Of a stretch of DNA of 64,000 nucleotides, positions 1 through 8,791 are shown piece by piece. The position numbers and the translations under genes are program-made. Under the pieces are notes generated by a model. It saw only the letters and a list, made by a program, of their open reading frames with translations. It made no database searches and was not told the DNA's origin. This DNA comes from Megaustenia siamemsis (lineage: Eukaryota > Mollusca > Gastropoda > Stylommatophora > Ariophantidae), in contig JAVIAB010000046.1 of the NCBI GenBank assembly GCA_032433765.1, positions 65,976,375 through 66,040,374 on the forward strand, read 5' to 3'. Within the stretch, counting starts at the first letter, position 1; each line of letters begins with the position of its first letter.

Positions 1-270
1 GTCATGAACAATGGGAGAAGTAGTAGAAGTCATGAACAATGGGGGAAGTAGTAGAAGTCATGGGACAATGGGAGAAATGGGAGAAATCGAAGAAGTCCAA
101 GGAGAAGTCATAGAAATTGGGAGAAATAGAAGTCATGAAACAATGGGAGAAATAGAAGTCATGAAACAATGTGAGCAATAGAAGTCATGAAACAATGGGA
201 GCAATAGAAGTCATGAAACAATGGGAGGAAATAGATGAAGTAATAAAACAATGGGAGAAGTAGAAAAAAC
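1..270. repeat. Minisatellite, 28-bp then 26-bp units
   Basis: The core motif gtcatgaacaatgggaga recurs at 1, 29 and 57 with a 28-bp step. After a degenerate stretch (about 70-130) the related core agtcatgaaacaatgggag recurs at 131, 157, 183 and 209 with a 26-bp step. The array begins before the window, so its true length is unknown. The strand shown is rich in A and G. Short open frames crossing it are not convincing genes because the frame shifts with each unit. Confidence 0.9.
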
Positions 271-434
271 AAGTTGATGAGAAGTGACCTTGCATTGCAG
301 CCATTGTTGTCTGTCTGCAAGTGAAATAGAAAAATCTATTTTGTTTTACAGCCAATCTCCAGAATATGATTTTTGTCATTTTTTGTAAATTGTTGCTGGT
401 CATGGAACATGCATGCCCTTCTCAGCAGATCTTT
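271..434. other. Short non-repetitive spacer
   Basis: This is AT-rich single-copy-looking DNA between two tandem arrays. A pyrimidine-rich run ending in tttacag (to 351) looks superficially like a splice acceptor, but no exon follows: the 55-bp array starts 83 bases later and holds in-frame stops. I see no gene here. Confidence 0.5.
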
Positions 435-3400
435 CTGTCAGTGGCAACAATTTGTAGCATCTGTGGAGACAGCTATGAGCTTAACGTGTCTGTCAGTGGC
501 AACAATTTGTAGGATCTGTGGAGACAGCTATGAGCTTAACGTGTCTGTCAGTGGCAACAATTTGTAGGATCTGTGGAGACAGCTATGAGCTTAACGTGTC
601 TGTCAGTGGCAACAATTTGTAGGATCTGTGGAGACAGTAGCTTAACGTGTCTGTCAGTGGCAACAATTTGTAGCATCTGTGGAGACAGCTATGAGCTTAA
701 CGTGTCTGTCAGTGGCAACAATTTGTAGCATCTGTGGAGACAGCTATGAGCTTAACGTGTCTGTCAGTGGCAACAATTTGTAGCATCTGTGGAGACAGCT
801 ATGAGCTTAACGTGTCTGTCAGTGGCAACAATTTGTAGGATCTGTGGAGACAGTAGCTTAACGTGTCTGTCAGTGGCAACAATTTGTAGCATCTGTGGAG
901 ACAGCTATGAGCTTAACGTGTCTGTCAGTGGCAACAATTTGTAGCATCTGTGGAGACAGCTATGAGCTTAACGTGTCTGTCAGTGGCAACAATTTGTAGC
1001 ATCTGTGGAGACAGCTATGAGCTCAACGTGTCTGTCAGTGGCAACAATTTGTAGGATCTGTGGAGACAGTAGCTTAACGTGTCTGTCAGTGGCAACAATT
1101 TGTAGCATCTGTGGAGACAGCTATGAGCTTAACGTGTCTGTCAGTGGCAACAATTTGTAGCATCTGTGGAGACAGCTATGAGCTTAACGTGTCTGTCAGT
1201 GGCAACAATTTGTAGGATCTGTGGAGACAGCTATGAGCTTAACGTGTCTGTCAGTGGCAACAATTTGTAGGATCTGTGGAGACAGCTATGAGCTCAACGT
1301 GTCTGTCAGTGGCAACAATTTGTAGGATCTGTGGAGACAGCTATGAGCTCAACGTGTCTGTCAGTGGCAACAATTTGTAGGATCTGTGGAGACAGCTATG
1401 AGCTCAACGTGTCTGTCAGTGGCAACAATTTGTAGGATCTGTGGAGACAGCTATGAGCTTAACGTGTCTGTCAGTGGCAACAATTTGTAGGATCTGTGGA
1501 GACAGCTATGAGCTCAACGTGTCTGTCAGTGGCAACAATTTGTAGGATCTGTGGAGACAGCTATGAGCTCAACGTGTCTGTCAGTGGCAACAATTTGTAG
1601 GATCTGTGGAGACAGCTATGAGCTCAACGTGTCTGTCAGTGGCAACAATTTGTAGGATCTGTGGAGACAGCTATGAGCTTAACGTGTCTGTCAGTGGCAA
1701 CAATTTGTAGGATCTGTGGAGACAGCTATGAGCTTAACGTGTCTGTCAGTGGCAACAATTTGTAGGATCTGTGGAGACAGCTATGAGCTTAACGTGTCTG
1801 TCAGTGGCAACAATTTGTAGGATCTGTGGAGACAGCTATGAGCTCAACGTGTCTGTCAGTGGCAACAATTTGTAGGATCTGTGGAGACAGCTATGAGCTC
1901 AACGTGTCTGTCAGTGGCAACAATTTGTAGGATCTGTGGAGACAGCTATGAGCTCAACGTGTCTGTCAGTGGCAACAATTTGTAGCATCTGTGGAGACAG
2001 CTATGAGCTCAACGTGTCTGTCAGTGGCAACAATTTGTAGCATCTGTGGAGACAGCTATGAGCTCAACGTGTCTGTCAGTGGCAACAATTTGTAGCATCT
2101 GTGGAGACAGCTATGAGCTTAACGTGTCTGTCAGTGGCAACAATTTGTAGCATCTGTGGAGACAGCTATGAGCTTAACGTGTCTGTCAGTGGCAACAATT
2201 TGTAGGATCTGTGGAGACAGCTATGAGCTCAACGTGTCTGTCAGTGGCAACAATTTGTAGGATCTGTGGAGACAGCTATGAGCTCAACGTGTCTGTCAGT
2301 GGCAACAATTTGTAGGATCTGTGGAGACAGCTATGAGCTCAACGTGTCTGTCAGTGGCAACAATTTGTAGGATCTGTGGAGACAGCTATGAGCTTAATGT
2401 GTCTGTCAGTAGCAACAATTTGTAGGATCTGTGGAGACAGCTATGAGCTCAACGTGTCTGTCAGTGGCAACAATTTGTAGGATCTGTGGAGACAGCTATG
2501 AGCTCAACGTGTCTGTCAGTGGCAACAATTTGTAGCATCTGTGGAGACAGCTATGAGCTTAACGTGTCTGTCAGTGGCAACAATTTGTAGGATCTGTGGA
2601 GACAGCTATGAGCTCAACGTGTCTGTCAGTGGCAAAAATTTGTAGGATCTGTGGAGACAGCTATGAGCTTAACGTGTCTGTCAGTGGCAACAATTTGTAG
2701 GATCTGTGGAGACAGCTATGAGCTTAACGTGTCTGTCAGTGGCAACAATTTGTAGGATCTGTGGAGACAGTAGCTTAACGTGTCTGTCAGTGGCAACAAT
2801 TTGTAGGATCTGTGGAGACAGCTATGAGCTCAACGTGTCTGTCAGTGGCAAAAATTTGTAGGATCTGTGGAGACAGCTATGAGCTCAACGTGTCTGTCAG
2901 TGGCAACAATTTGTAGCATCTGTGGAGACAGTAGCTTAACGTGTCTGTCAGTGGCAACAATTTGTAGCATCTGTGGAGACAGTAGCTTAACGTGTCTGTC
3001 AGTGGCAACAATTTGTAGCATCTGTGGAGACAGTAGCTTAACGTGTCTGTCAGTGGCAACAATTTGTAGCATCTGTGGAGACAGCTATGAGCTCAACGTG
3101 TCTGTCAGTGGCAAAAATTTGTAGGATCTGTGGAGACAGCTATGAGCTTAACGTGTCTGTCAGTGGCAACAATTTGTAGGATCTGTGGAGACAGCTATGA
3201 GCTCAACGTGTCTGTCAGTGGCAACAATTTGTAGCATCTGTGGAGACAGCTATGAGCTCAACGTGTCTGTCAGTGGCAAAAATTTGTAGGATCTGTGGAG
3301 ACAGCTATGAGCTTAACGTGTCTGTCAGTGGCAACAATTTGTAGGATCTGTGGAGACAGCTATGAGCTTAACGTGTCTGTCAGTGGCAACAATTTGTAGG

Positions 3401-3925
3401 ATCTGTGGAGACAGCTATGAGCTCAACGTGTCTGTCAGTGGCAAAAATTTGTAGGATCTGTGGAGACAGCTATGAGCTTAACGTGTCTGTCAGTGGCAAC
3501 AATTTGTAGGATCTGTGCAGACAGCTATGAGCTTAACGTGTCTGTCAGTGGCAACAATTGTAGGATCTGTGCAGACAGCTATGAGCTTAACGTGTCTGTC
3601 AGTGGCAACAATTTGTAGGATCTGTGGAGACAGCTATGAGCTTAACGTGTCTGTCAGTGGCAACAATTTGTAGGATCTGTGCAGACAGCTATGAGCATAA
3701 TGTGTCTGTCAGTGGCAACAATTTGTAGGATCTGTGGAGACAGTAATGAGCTCAATGTGTCTGTCAGTGGCAACAATTTGTAGGATCTGTGGAGACAGCT
3801 ATGAGCTTAACGTGTCTGTCAGTGGCAACAATTTGTAGGATCTGTGGAGACAGCTATGAGCTTAACGTGTCTGTCAGTGGCAACAATTTGTAGGATCTGT
3901 GGAGACAGCTATGAGCTTAACGTGT
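435..3925. repeat. Minisatellite of 64 units, 55 bp with a 51-bp variant
   Basis: The unit starts ctgtcagtggcaacaattt and continues through taggatctgtggagacag to gagcttaacgtgt. The length of 3,491 bp is explained exactly by 57 units of 55 bp (one of them missing a T near 3558) and 7 units of 51 bp. The 51-bp units lack four bases in gacagctatgagctt, giving gacagtagctt, and sit at 633, 849, 1065, 2766, 2927, 2978 and 3029. Diagnostic substitutions are taggatc/tagcatc, gcttaac/gctcaac and caacaattt/caaaaattt. Each unit holds a small dyad, CTGT-ggag-ACAG. Most + frames contain stops, and no gene is supported. The ends look sharp: unique DNA on the left, and a direct change to a related 36-bp unit on the right. 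Confidence 0.97.
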
Positions 3926-5886
3926 CTGTGAGTTTTACTTATAGGCTCTGTGAGAAAGATGTCATCAGCGTAACTTATAGGCTCTGTGAGAAAGCTGTCA
4001 TCAGCGTAACTTATAGGCTCTGTGAGAAAGCTGTCATCAGCGTAACTTATAGGCTCTGTGAGAAAGCTGTCATCAGCGTAACTTATAGGCTCTGTGAGAA
4101 AGCTGTCATCAGCGTAACTTATAGGATCTGTGAGAAAGCTGTCATCAGCGTAACTTATAGGATCTGTGAGAAAGCTGTCATCAGCGTAACTTATAGGATC
4201 TGTGAGAAAGCTGTCATCAGCGTAACTTATAGGCTCTGTGAGAAAGCTGTCATCAGCGTAACTTATAGGATCTGTGAGAAAGCTGTCATCAGCGTAACTT
4301 ATAGGATCTGTGAGAAAGCTGTCATCAGCGTAACTTATAGGATCTGTGAGAAAGCTGTCATCAGCGTAACTTATAGGCTCTGTGAGAAAGCTGTCATCAG
4401 CGTAACTTATAGGCTCTGTGAGAAAGCTGTCATCAGCGTAACTTATAGGCTCTGTGAGAAAGCTGTCATCAGCGTAACTTATAGGATCTGTGAGAAAGCT
4501 GTCATCAGCGTAACTTATAGGATCTGTGAGAAAGATGTCATCAGCGTAACTTATAGGATCTGTGAGAAAGCTGTCATCAGCGTAACTTATAGGATCTGTG
4601 AGAAAGCTGTCATCAGCGTAACTTATAGGATCTGTGAGAAAGCTGTCATCAGCGTAACTTATAGGATCTGTGAGAAAGATGTCACCAGCGTAACTTATAG
4701 GATCTGTGAGAAAGCTGTCACCAGCGTAACTTATAGGATCTGTGAGAAAGCTGTCATCAGCGTAACTTATAGGATCTGTGAGAAAGCTGTCATCAGCGTA
4801 ACTTATAGGCTCTGTGAGAAAGCTGTCATCAGCGTAACTTATAGGCTCTGTGAGAAAGCTGTCATCAGCGTAACTTATAGGATCTGTGAGAAAGCTGTCA
4901 TCAGCGTAACTTATAGGATCTGTGAGAAAGATGTCATCAGCGTAACTTATAGGATCTGTGAGAAAGCTGTCATCAGCGTAACTTATAGGATCTGTGAGAA
5001 AGCTGTCATCAGCGTAACTTATAGGATCTGTGAGAAAGCTGTCATCAGCGTAACTTATAGGATCTGTGAGAAAGATGTCATCAGCGTAACTTATAGGATC
5101 TGTGAGAAAGCTGTCATCAGCGTAACTTATAGGCTCTGTGAGAAAGCTGTCATCAGCGTAACTTATAGGATCTGTGAGAAAGATGTCATCAGCGTAACTT
5201 ATAGCCTCTGTGAGAAAGATGTCATCAGCATAACTTATAGGCTCTGTGAGAAAGATGTCATCAGCGTAACTTATAGGCTCTGTGAGAAAGATGTCATCAG
5301 CGTAACTTATAGCCTCTGTGAGAAAGATGTCATCAGCGTAACTTATAGCCTCTGTGAGAAAGATGTCATCAGCGTAACTTATAGGCTCTGTGAGAAAGCT
5401 GTCATCAGCGTAACTTATAGCCTCTGTGAGAAAGATGTCATCAGCGTAACTTATAGGATCTGTGAGAAAGCTGTCATCAGCGTAACTTATAGGATCTGTG
5501 AGAAAGCTGTCATCAGCGTAACTTATAGCCTCTGTGAGAAAGATGTCATCAGCGTAACTTATAGGCTCTGTGAGAAAGCTGTTATCAGCGTAACTTATAG
5601 GATCTGTGAGAAAGATGTCATCAGCGTAACTTATAGGATCTGTGAGAAAGCTGTCATCAGCGTAACTTATAGGATCTGTGAGAAAGCTGTCATCAGCGTA
5701 ACTTATAGGCTCTGTGAGAAAGCTGTCATCAGCGTAACTTATAGGATCTGTGAGAAAGCTGTCATCAGCGTAACTTATAGGCTCTGTGAGAAAGCTGTCA
5801 TCAGTGTAACTTATAGGATCTGTGAGAAAGCTGTCATCAGCGTAACTTATAGGATCTGTGAGAAAGATGTCATCAGCAATAAATAG
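3856..5886 (+). other. Long open frame through the 36-bp array (probably not a gene)
   Basis: From the ATG at 3856 to TAG at 5884-5886 there are 676 codons with no stop. The frame opens in the last 55-bp units and then encodes about 54 copies of a 12-residue unit, VTYRICEKAVIS or close variants. The positions that vary are I/L, R/S and A/D. Because 36 bp is 12 codons, one stop-free frame stays open for as long as no indel occurs. The opposite strand also has a stop-free frame through the array, though without ATG. Most substitutions change the residue, so I see no sign of purifying selection. No signal peptide, known domain or splice structure is visible. A low-complexity secreted or structural repeat protein cannot be fully excluded. 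Confidence 0.15.
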
Positions 5887-5890
5887 GCTC
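3926..5890. repeat. Minisatellite of 54 exact 36-bp units
   Basis: The marker atagg(a/c)tctgtgag occurs at 3941, 3977 and so on to 5849, which is 53 steps of exactly 36 bp (53 x 36 = 1,908). There is therefore no insertion or deletion over 1.9 kb. A 55th degenerate unit with a 34-bp step begins at 5883. Variation is by substitution only: taggatc, taggctc or tagcctc; aaagctgtc or aaagatgtc; rare gtcacc, agcata, gttatc and agtgta. The unit resembles part of the neighbouring 55-bp unit (shared tag[g/c]-tctgtg followed by aga, agct and aac), and the junction near 3926-3945 is transitional. Confidence 0.97.
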
Positions 5891-6025
5891 TGTCAGGAAA
5901 GCTGCCAAAGTGTCCACAAGGTTTGACAACTAATGAGATCATGATTCAGCAGTTTCCTTGTCATTTCCATGTTTGGCTGATTGTGAAGGTTTCTTACCAA
6001 GTTAGGGAAACAGAAATGGTTAGCC
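5891..6025. other. Short spacer after the 36-bp array
   Basis: It starts with a decayed remnant of the 36-bp unit (aggctctgtcaggaaagctg) and continues into 100 bases without evident repeats. No gene is seen. Confidence 0.5.
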
Positions 6026-6320
6026 ATGACTTCATCACTGTCAGTCATGACTTCATCACTGTCAATCATGACTTCATCACTGTCAGTCATGACTTCATCA
6101 ATCATGACCTCATCAACTGTCAATCATGACTTCATCACTGTCAATCATGACCTCATCAACTGTCAACCATGACTTCATCACTGTTAATCATGACTTCATC
6201 AAATGTAATTCATGACATCATCAACCATCAATCATGACATCATCAACCATCAATCATGACCTCATCAACTGTCAATTATGACCTCATAAACTGTCAATCA
6301 TGACTTCATCAGTTGTTAAT
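6026..6320. repeat. Minisatellite of 14 units, 21-22 bp
   Basis: The core atgacttcatcactgtcaatc is repeated. Unit starts (atgac or a variant) are at 6026, 6047, 6068, 6089, 6104, 6126, 6147, 6169, 6190, 6212, 6234, 6256, 6278 and 6300, so steps are 21-22 bp with one 15-bp unit. Some unit junctions form the perfect 10-bp palindrome AGTCATGACT. Divergence rises to the right (gacatcatcaacc, gacctcataaact), the usual picture for an ageing array edge. Confidence 0.92.
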
Positions 6321-6395
6321 CACAAGTGTAAAAGTGAAAGCATTCAATTTCCTGATAGGGAAAATTATATTTATAACAAAACTGAGCAGAATAAC

Positions 6396-6580
6396 ATGTA
6401 TGTTCTACAACTGGCATGTATGTTCTACAACTGGCATGCATGTTCTACAACTGGCATGTCTGTTCTACAACTGGCATGTATGTTCTACAACTGGCATGTC
6501 TGTTCTACAACTGGCATGTATGTTCTACAACTGTGATGTATGTTCTACAACTGGCATGTATGTTCTACTACTGGCATGTA
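6396..6580. repeat. Minisatellite of 9 units, 20 bp
   Basis: The motif tgttctacaactggcatgta occurs at 6401, 6421, 6441 and so on to 6561 with an exact 20-bp step. Substitutions include tgtctgt for tgtatgt and one ctgtgatg. All three + frames stay open across it and read the same peptide in rotation, because 20 is not a multiple of 3. These overlapping frames are therefore artefacts. Confidence 0.95.
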
Positions 6581-7227
6581 GAGTTGCACATTTTAAAACC
6601 ACTTTGAGTGGTCAGTTTTTAGTCCAGCAACTGGATGCTCTTGCCCTGATGCCAAGTTCCATTGGTGGTTTGAAAAAGAATATGTTAAGATGGCCGTATG
6701 CTACAGAAGACACTTTTAGTTAGCAGTAACCATGTGGTTTTTATTATTTAAGCTTCTTATGTAAGCAGATTCCAGCAAGGATTTGATAGCCTCCACAGTG
6801 TTTGGTTGTTTGTAATGTCAAAGATGATTTCCACCTTTTTGCAACTTTACCCATAGATGAGGCCTTCCTTCTACTTTGTACTTCTTTACAATATCTTTTA
6901 TGTTGCCAGATTGTGACAGATCTGTATTTCAGGTATTTAAAACATGACTATTGTATGCATTTTGTTGTCATATTTATTTCTGCAATATGTTATTTTATAC
7001 ATGCATGCCAGGTTCTTCTGCCAAATCTTACATTTCTTAATAAGTGTTCAGACAATAAGCTTCCAGTGTTATTTGATGACTGTGTCTTAACAGGCAAGTT
7101 TACTTCATGAATTGCATAATATGTACCTTAATGATGATGTCATATGTTGCTGTTTTGTTTTGTCAGTCCGGTTTGTTGGAGCAAAGACTTGGGAGCCTTG
7201 AACAATAGCTGTTGCTCTGTCAGAAGT
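6581..7227. other. AT-rich non-repetitive region without a convincing gene
   Basis: About 650 bases of ordinary AT-rich DNA. A perfect short hairpin, ACCACT-ttg-AGTGGT, lies near 6599-6613 and is followed by a T run, and a smaller AACCA-tg-TGGTT stem is near 6728. An open frame of about 100 codons in 6802-7110 lacks an ATG at its start and shows no known motif. The region could be intron, 3' untranslated or intergenic DNA. Confidence 0.4.
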
Positions 7228-7611
7228 GTAGGCAGGACACAAGTGATGATGTTGTAGGCAGAACACAAGTGATGATGTTGTAGGCAGGACACAAGTGATG
7301 TTGTAGGCAGGACACAAGTGATGATGTTGTAGGCAGGACACAAGTGATGATGATGTAGGCAGGACACAAGTGATGATGATGTAGGCAGGACACAAGTGAT
7401 GATGTTGTAGGCAGGACACAAGTGATGATGTTGTAGGCAGGACACAAGTGATGTTGTAGGCAGGACACAAGTGATGTTGTAGGCAGGACACAAGTGATGA
7501 TGTTGTAGGCAGGACACAAGTGATGATGTTGTAGGCAGGACACAAGTGATGTTGTAGGCAGGACACAAGTGATGATGTTGTAGGCAGGACACAAGTGATG
7601 TTGTAGGCAGG
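7228..7611. repeat. Minisatellite of 15 units, 26 bp and 23 bp
   Basis: The motif gtaggcaggacacaagtgat starts units at 7228, 7254, 7280, 7303, 7329, 7355, 7381, 7407, 7433, 7456, 7479, 7505, 7531, 7554 and 7580, with a partial unit at 7603. Units differ by one gat triplet (gatgatgtt versus gatgtt), giving 26 or 23 bp; two units end gatgatgat. Neither strand direction produces a stop in the minus-strand frames, so three overlapping minus-strand open frames run through the array in rotation. They are not evidence of a gene. Confidence 0.96.
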
Positions 7612-7972
7612 ATGTGGTTGATCATGGTGAGTGGGCATGCCTGGAATAGCCTTATGTACAGTTGTTACCATCATCATTATGTGCCTGTCTTGCTGGCATA
7701 GCAGCATGGCTTCTAGTTTGTGATAGCATTCATCAGGGACAGAACAAGATCTGACCTGGTACAACGATCAATCATCTGCTGCATCATTAAGCACCATACT
7801 GACATAGGTGATCATGTCTCTCCACAACTTTCTGTCTCCACCATTGTTTACCAGTTCTATTATTGACTTCCTACCTAGTCACTCTCTTCAACTAACTGGA
7901 GTCTTTTCACTCTTTCATACTCTCTCATACTCTCTCTTTTCCCCCACATTTTGCATGTCTTGTGTTTTGTTT
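7612..7972. other. Non-repetitive spacer with a pyrimidine-rich tract
   Basis: This is single-copy-looking DNA. A strongly pyrimidine-rich stretch lies around 7905-7945 (repeats of tctctcatac, then a C run). The minus strand from about 7764 is open without repeats for about 50 codons before it enters the 26-bp array. Its peptide has no motif I recognise, so a decayed exon or transposon scrap is only a remote possibility. Confidence 0.4.
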
Positions 7973-8238
7973 AAAATATTTCACATGTCCTCAAGTGTTG
8001 TCAAGCTAAAATATTTCACATGTCCTCATGTGTTGTCAAGCTAAAATATTTCACATGTCCTCAAGTGTTGTCAAGCTAAAATATTTCACATGTCCTCATG
8101 TGTTGTCAAGCTAAAATATTTCACATGTCCTCATGTGTTGTCAAGCTAAAATATTTCACATGTCCTCATGTGTTGTCAAGCTAAGAAGTTTCACATGACC
8201 TCATGTGTTGTCAAGCTAAAAAGTTTCACATGTCCTCC
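7973..8238. repeat. Minisatellite of 8 units, 35 bp, with a built-in hairpin
   Basis: Unit starts (aaaatatttcacatgtcctc) are at 7973, 8008, 8043, 8078, 8113 and 8148; diverged units (aagtttcacatg) are at 8183 and 8218. All steps are 35 bp. Units reading cacatgtcctcatgtg form a perfect 6-bp stem, CACATG-tcct-CATGTG; others have a mismatch (caagtg). CATGTG and CACATG also fit the generic E-box pattern CANNTG, but no function can be claimed from that. Confidence 0.94.
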
Positions 8239-8327
8239 AGATATCATCAAGTCTGACAGACCCTCATTGTCAGAGCTTGGTGACAACTGTTTCAGTGATT
8301 TGATGCCAAAGCTTGTTGCTTTGTAAC
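8239..8327. other. Short spacer
   Basis: Ordinary non-repetitive DNA between the 35-bp array and the C-rich block. No gene is seen. Confidence 0.4.
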
Positions 8328-8600
8328 TGAACACACTGATCATATTCCACTCAAAGCTTTCTTGTCATCTGTACACCCTCCTCCCAATTCTGTCATCTGT
8401 ACACCCCCTCCCAGTTGTCATCTGTACACCCCCCTCCCAGTTCTGTCATCTGTACCCCCTCCCCCCATTTCTGTCATGTGTAAAACCCCCCCAACCACAG
8501 TTTTCTCATCTTGAACACACTGACTGTATTCCATTCAAAGCTTTCTTGTCATCTGTACCCCCTCTCCCCCCACCCGAAGTTCTGTCATCTTGACTATTTT
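8328..8600. repeat. C-rich block with repeated tctgtcatctgtacacc motif and a duplicated segment
   Basis: The segment beginning gaacacactga and continuing through caaagctttcttgtcatctg occurs twice, near 8328 and 8513. Between them ttctgtcatctgtacaccc-type motifs recur, followed by C runs of 5-7 bases. The reverse strand is correspondingly G-rich; the tract 8558-8575 has three G runs on that strand. The copies are of unequal length, so this is a degenerate or compound array. Confidence 0.75.
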
Positions 8601-8654
8601 CCCAGAAGCATTTATTTGTTCACGTCAGTGTAAACTTAAGATCTGAACTATTTG

Positions 8655-8791
8655 TTTCTTGTATGTCATACATGCTTATGTTATTGTCCCCAGCAATACG
8701 ATTCTTGTATGTCATACTTGCTTATGTTATTGTCCCCACCAATACGTTTTTTGTATGTCATACTTGCTTATGTTATTGTCCCCAGCAATAT
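8655..8791. repeat. Three tandem 46-bp units
   Basis: The motif gtatgtcata occurs at 8661, 8707 and 8753, steps of exactly 46 bp. Each is followed by cttatgttattgtcccca and a short caata tail. Units differ by a few substitutions (catgc/cttgc, cagc/cacc). The open frames crossing it reflect the repeat only. Confidence 0.93.

Noticed and set aside
325..352. Splice acceptor-like tract ending tttacag
   Set aside because: No open exon or matching donor follows; the 55-bp array with stops begins soon after.
2842..3124. Open frames on both strands inside the 55-bp array
   Set aside because: They exist only because a run of 51-bp units (17 codons) keeps frame; stops return in the adjacent 55-bp units.
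435..5890. CRISPR-like array of regular repeats
   Set aside because: Units are directly tandem with no unique spacers, the whole 36-bp or 55-bp unit is repeated, no cas-like genes are present, and the surrounding DNA is eukaryotic in character.
6599..6625. Hairpin ACCACT-ttg-AGTGGT followed by a T run as a terminator or histone-type stem-loop
   Set aside because: The histone 3' stem-loop has a different conserved sequence, and rho-independent terminators are not expected in a eukaryotic genome. No gene ends here.
6300..6723. Three overlapping + strand open frames with Cys- and Trp-containing repeats
   Set aside because: They are the 20-bp array read in rotation through all frames; the non-repetitive tail after 6590 shows no known domain.
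6802..7110. Open frame of about 100 codons with hydrophobic stretches
   Set aside because: It has no ATG at its start, lies in AT-rich DNA where hydrophobic residues are expected, and shows no motif or neighbouring exon.
7105..7764. 219-codon minus-strand open frame
   Set aside because: Most of it is the 26/23-bp array read in one of three open frames. The non-repetitive start of about 50 residues has no recognisable motif.
7612..7800. Remnant of a retrotransposon on the minus strand
   Set aside because: Short stretches looked loosely protein-like in translation, but no reverse transcriptase or endonuclease motif could be identified and stops interrupt the frame.
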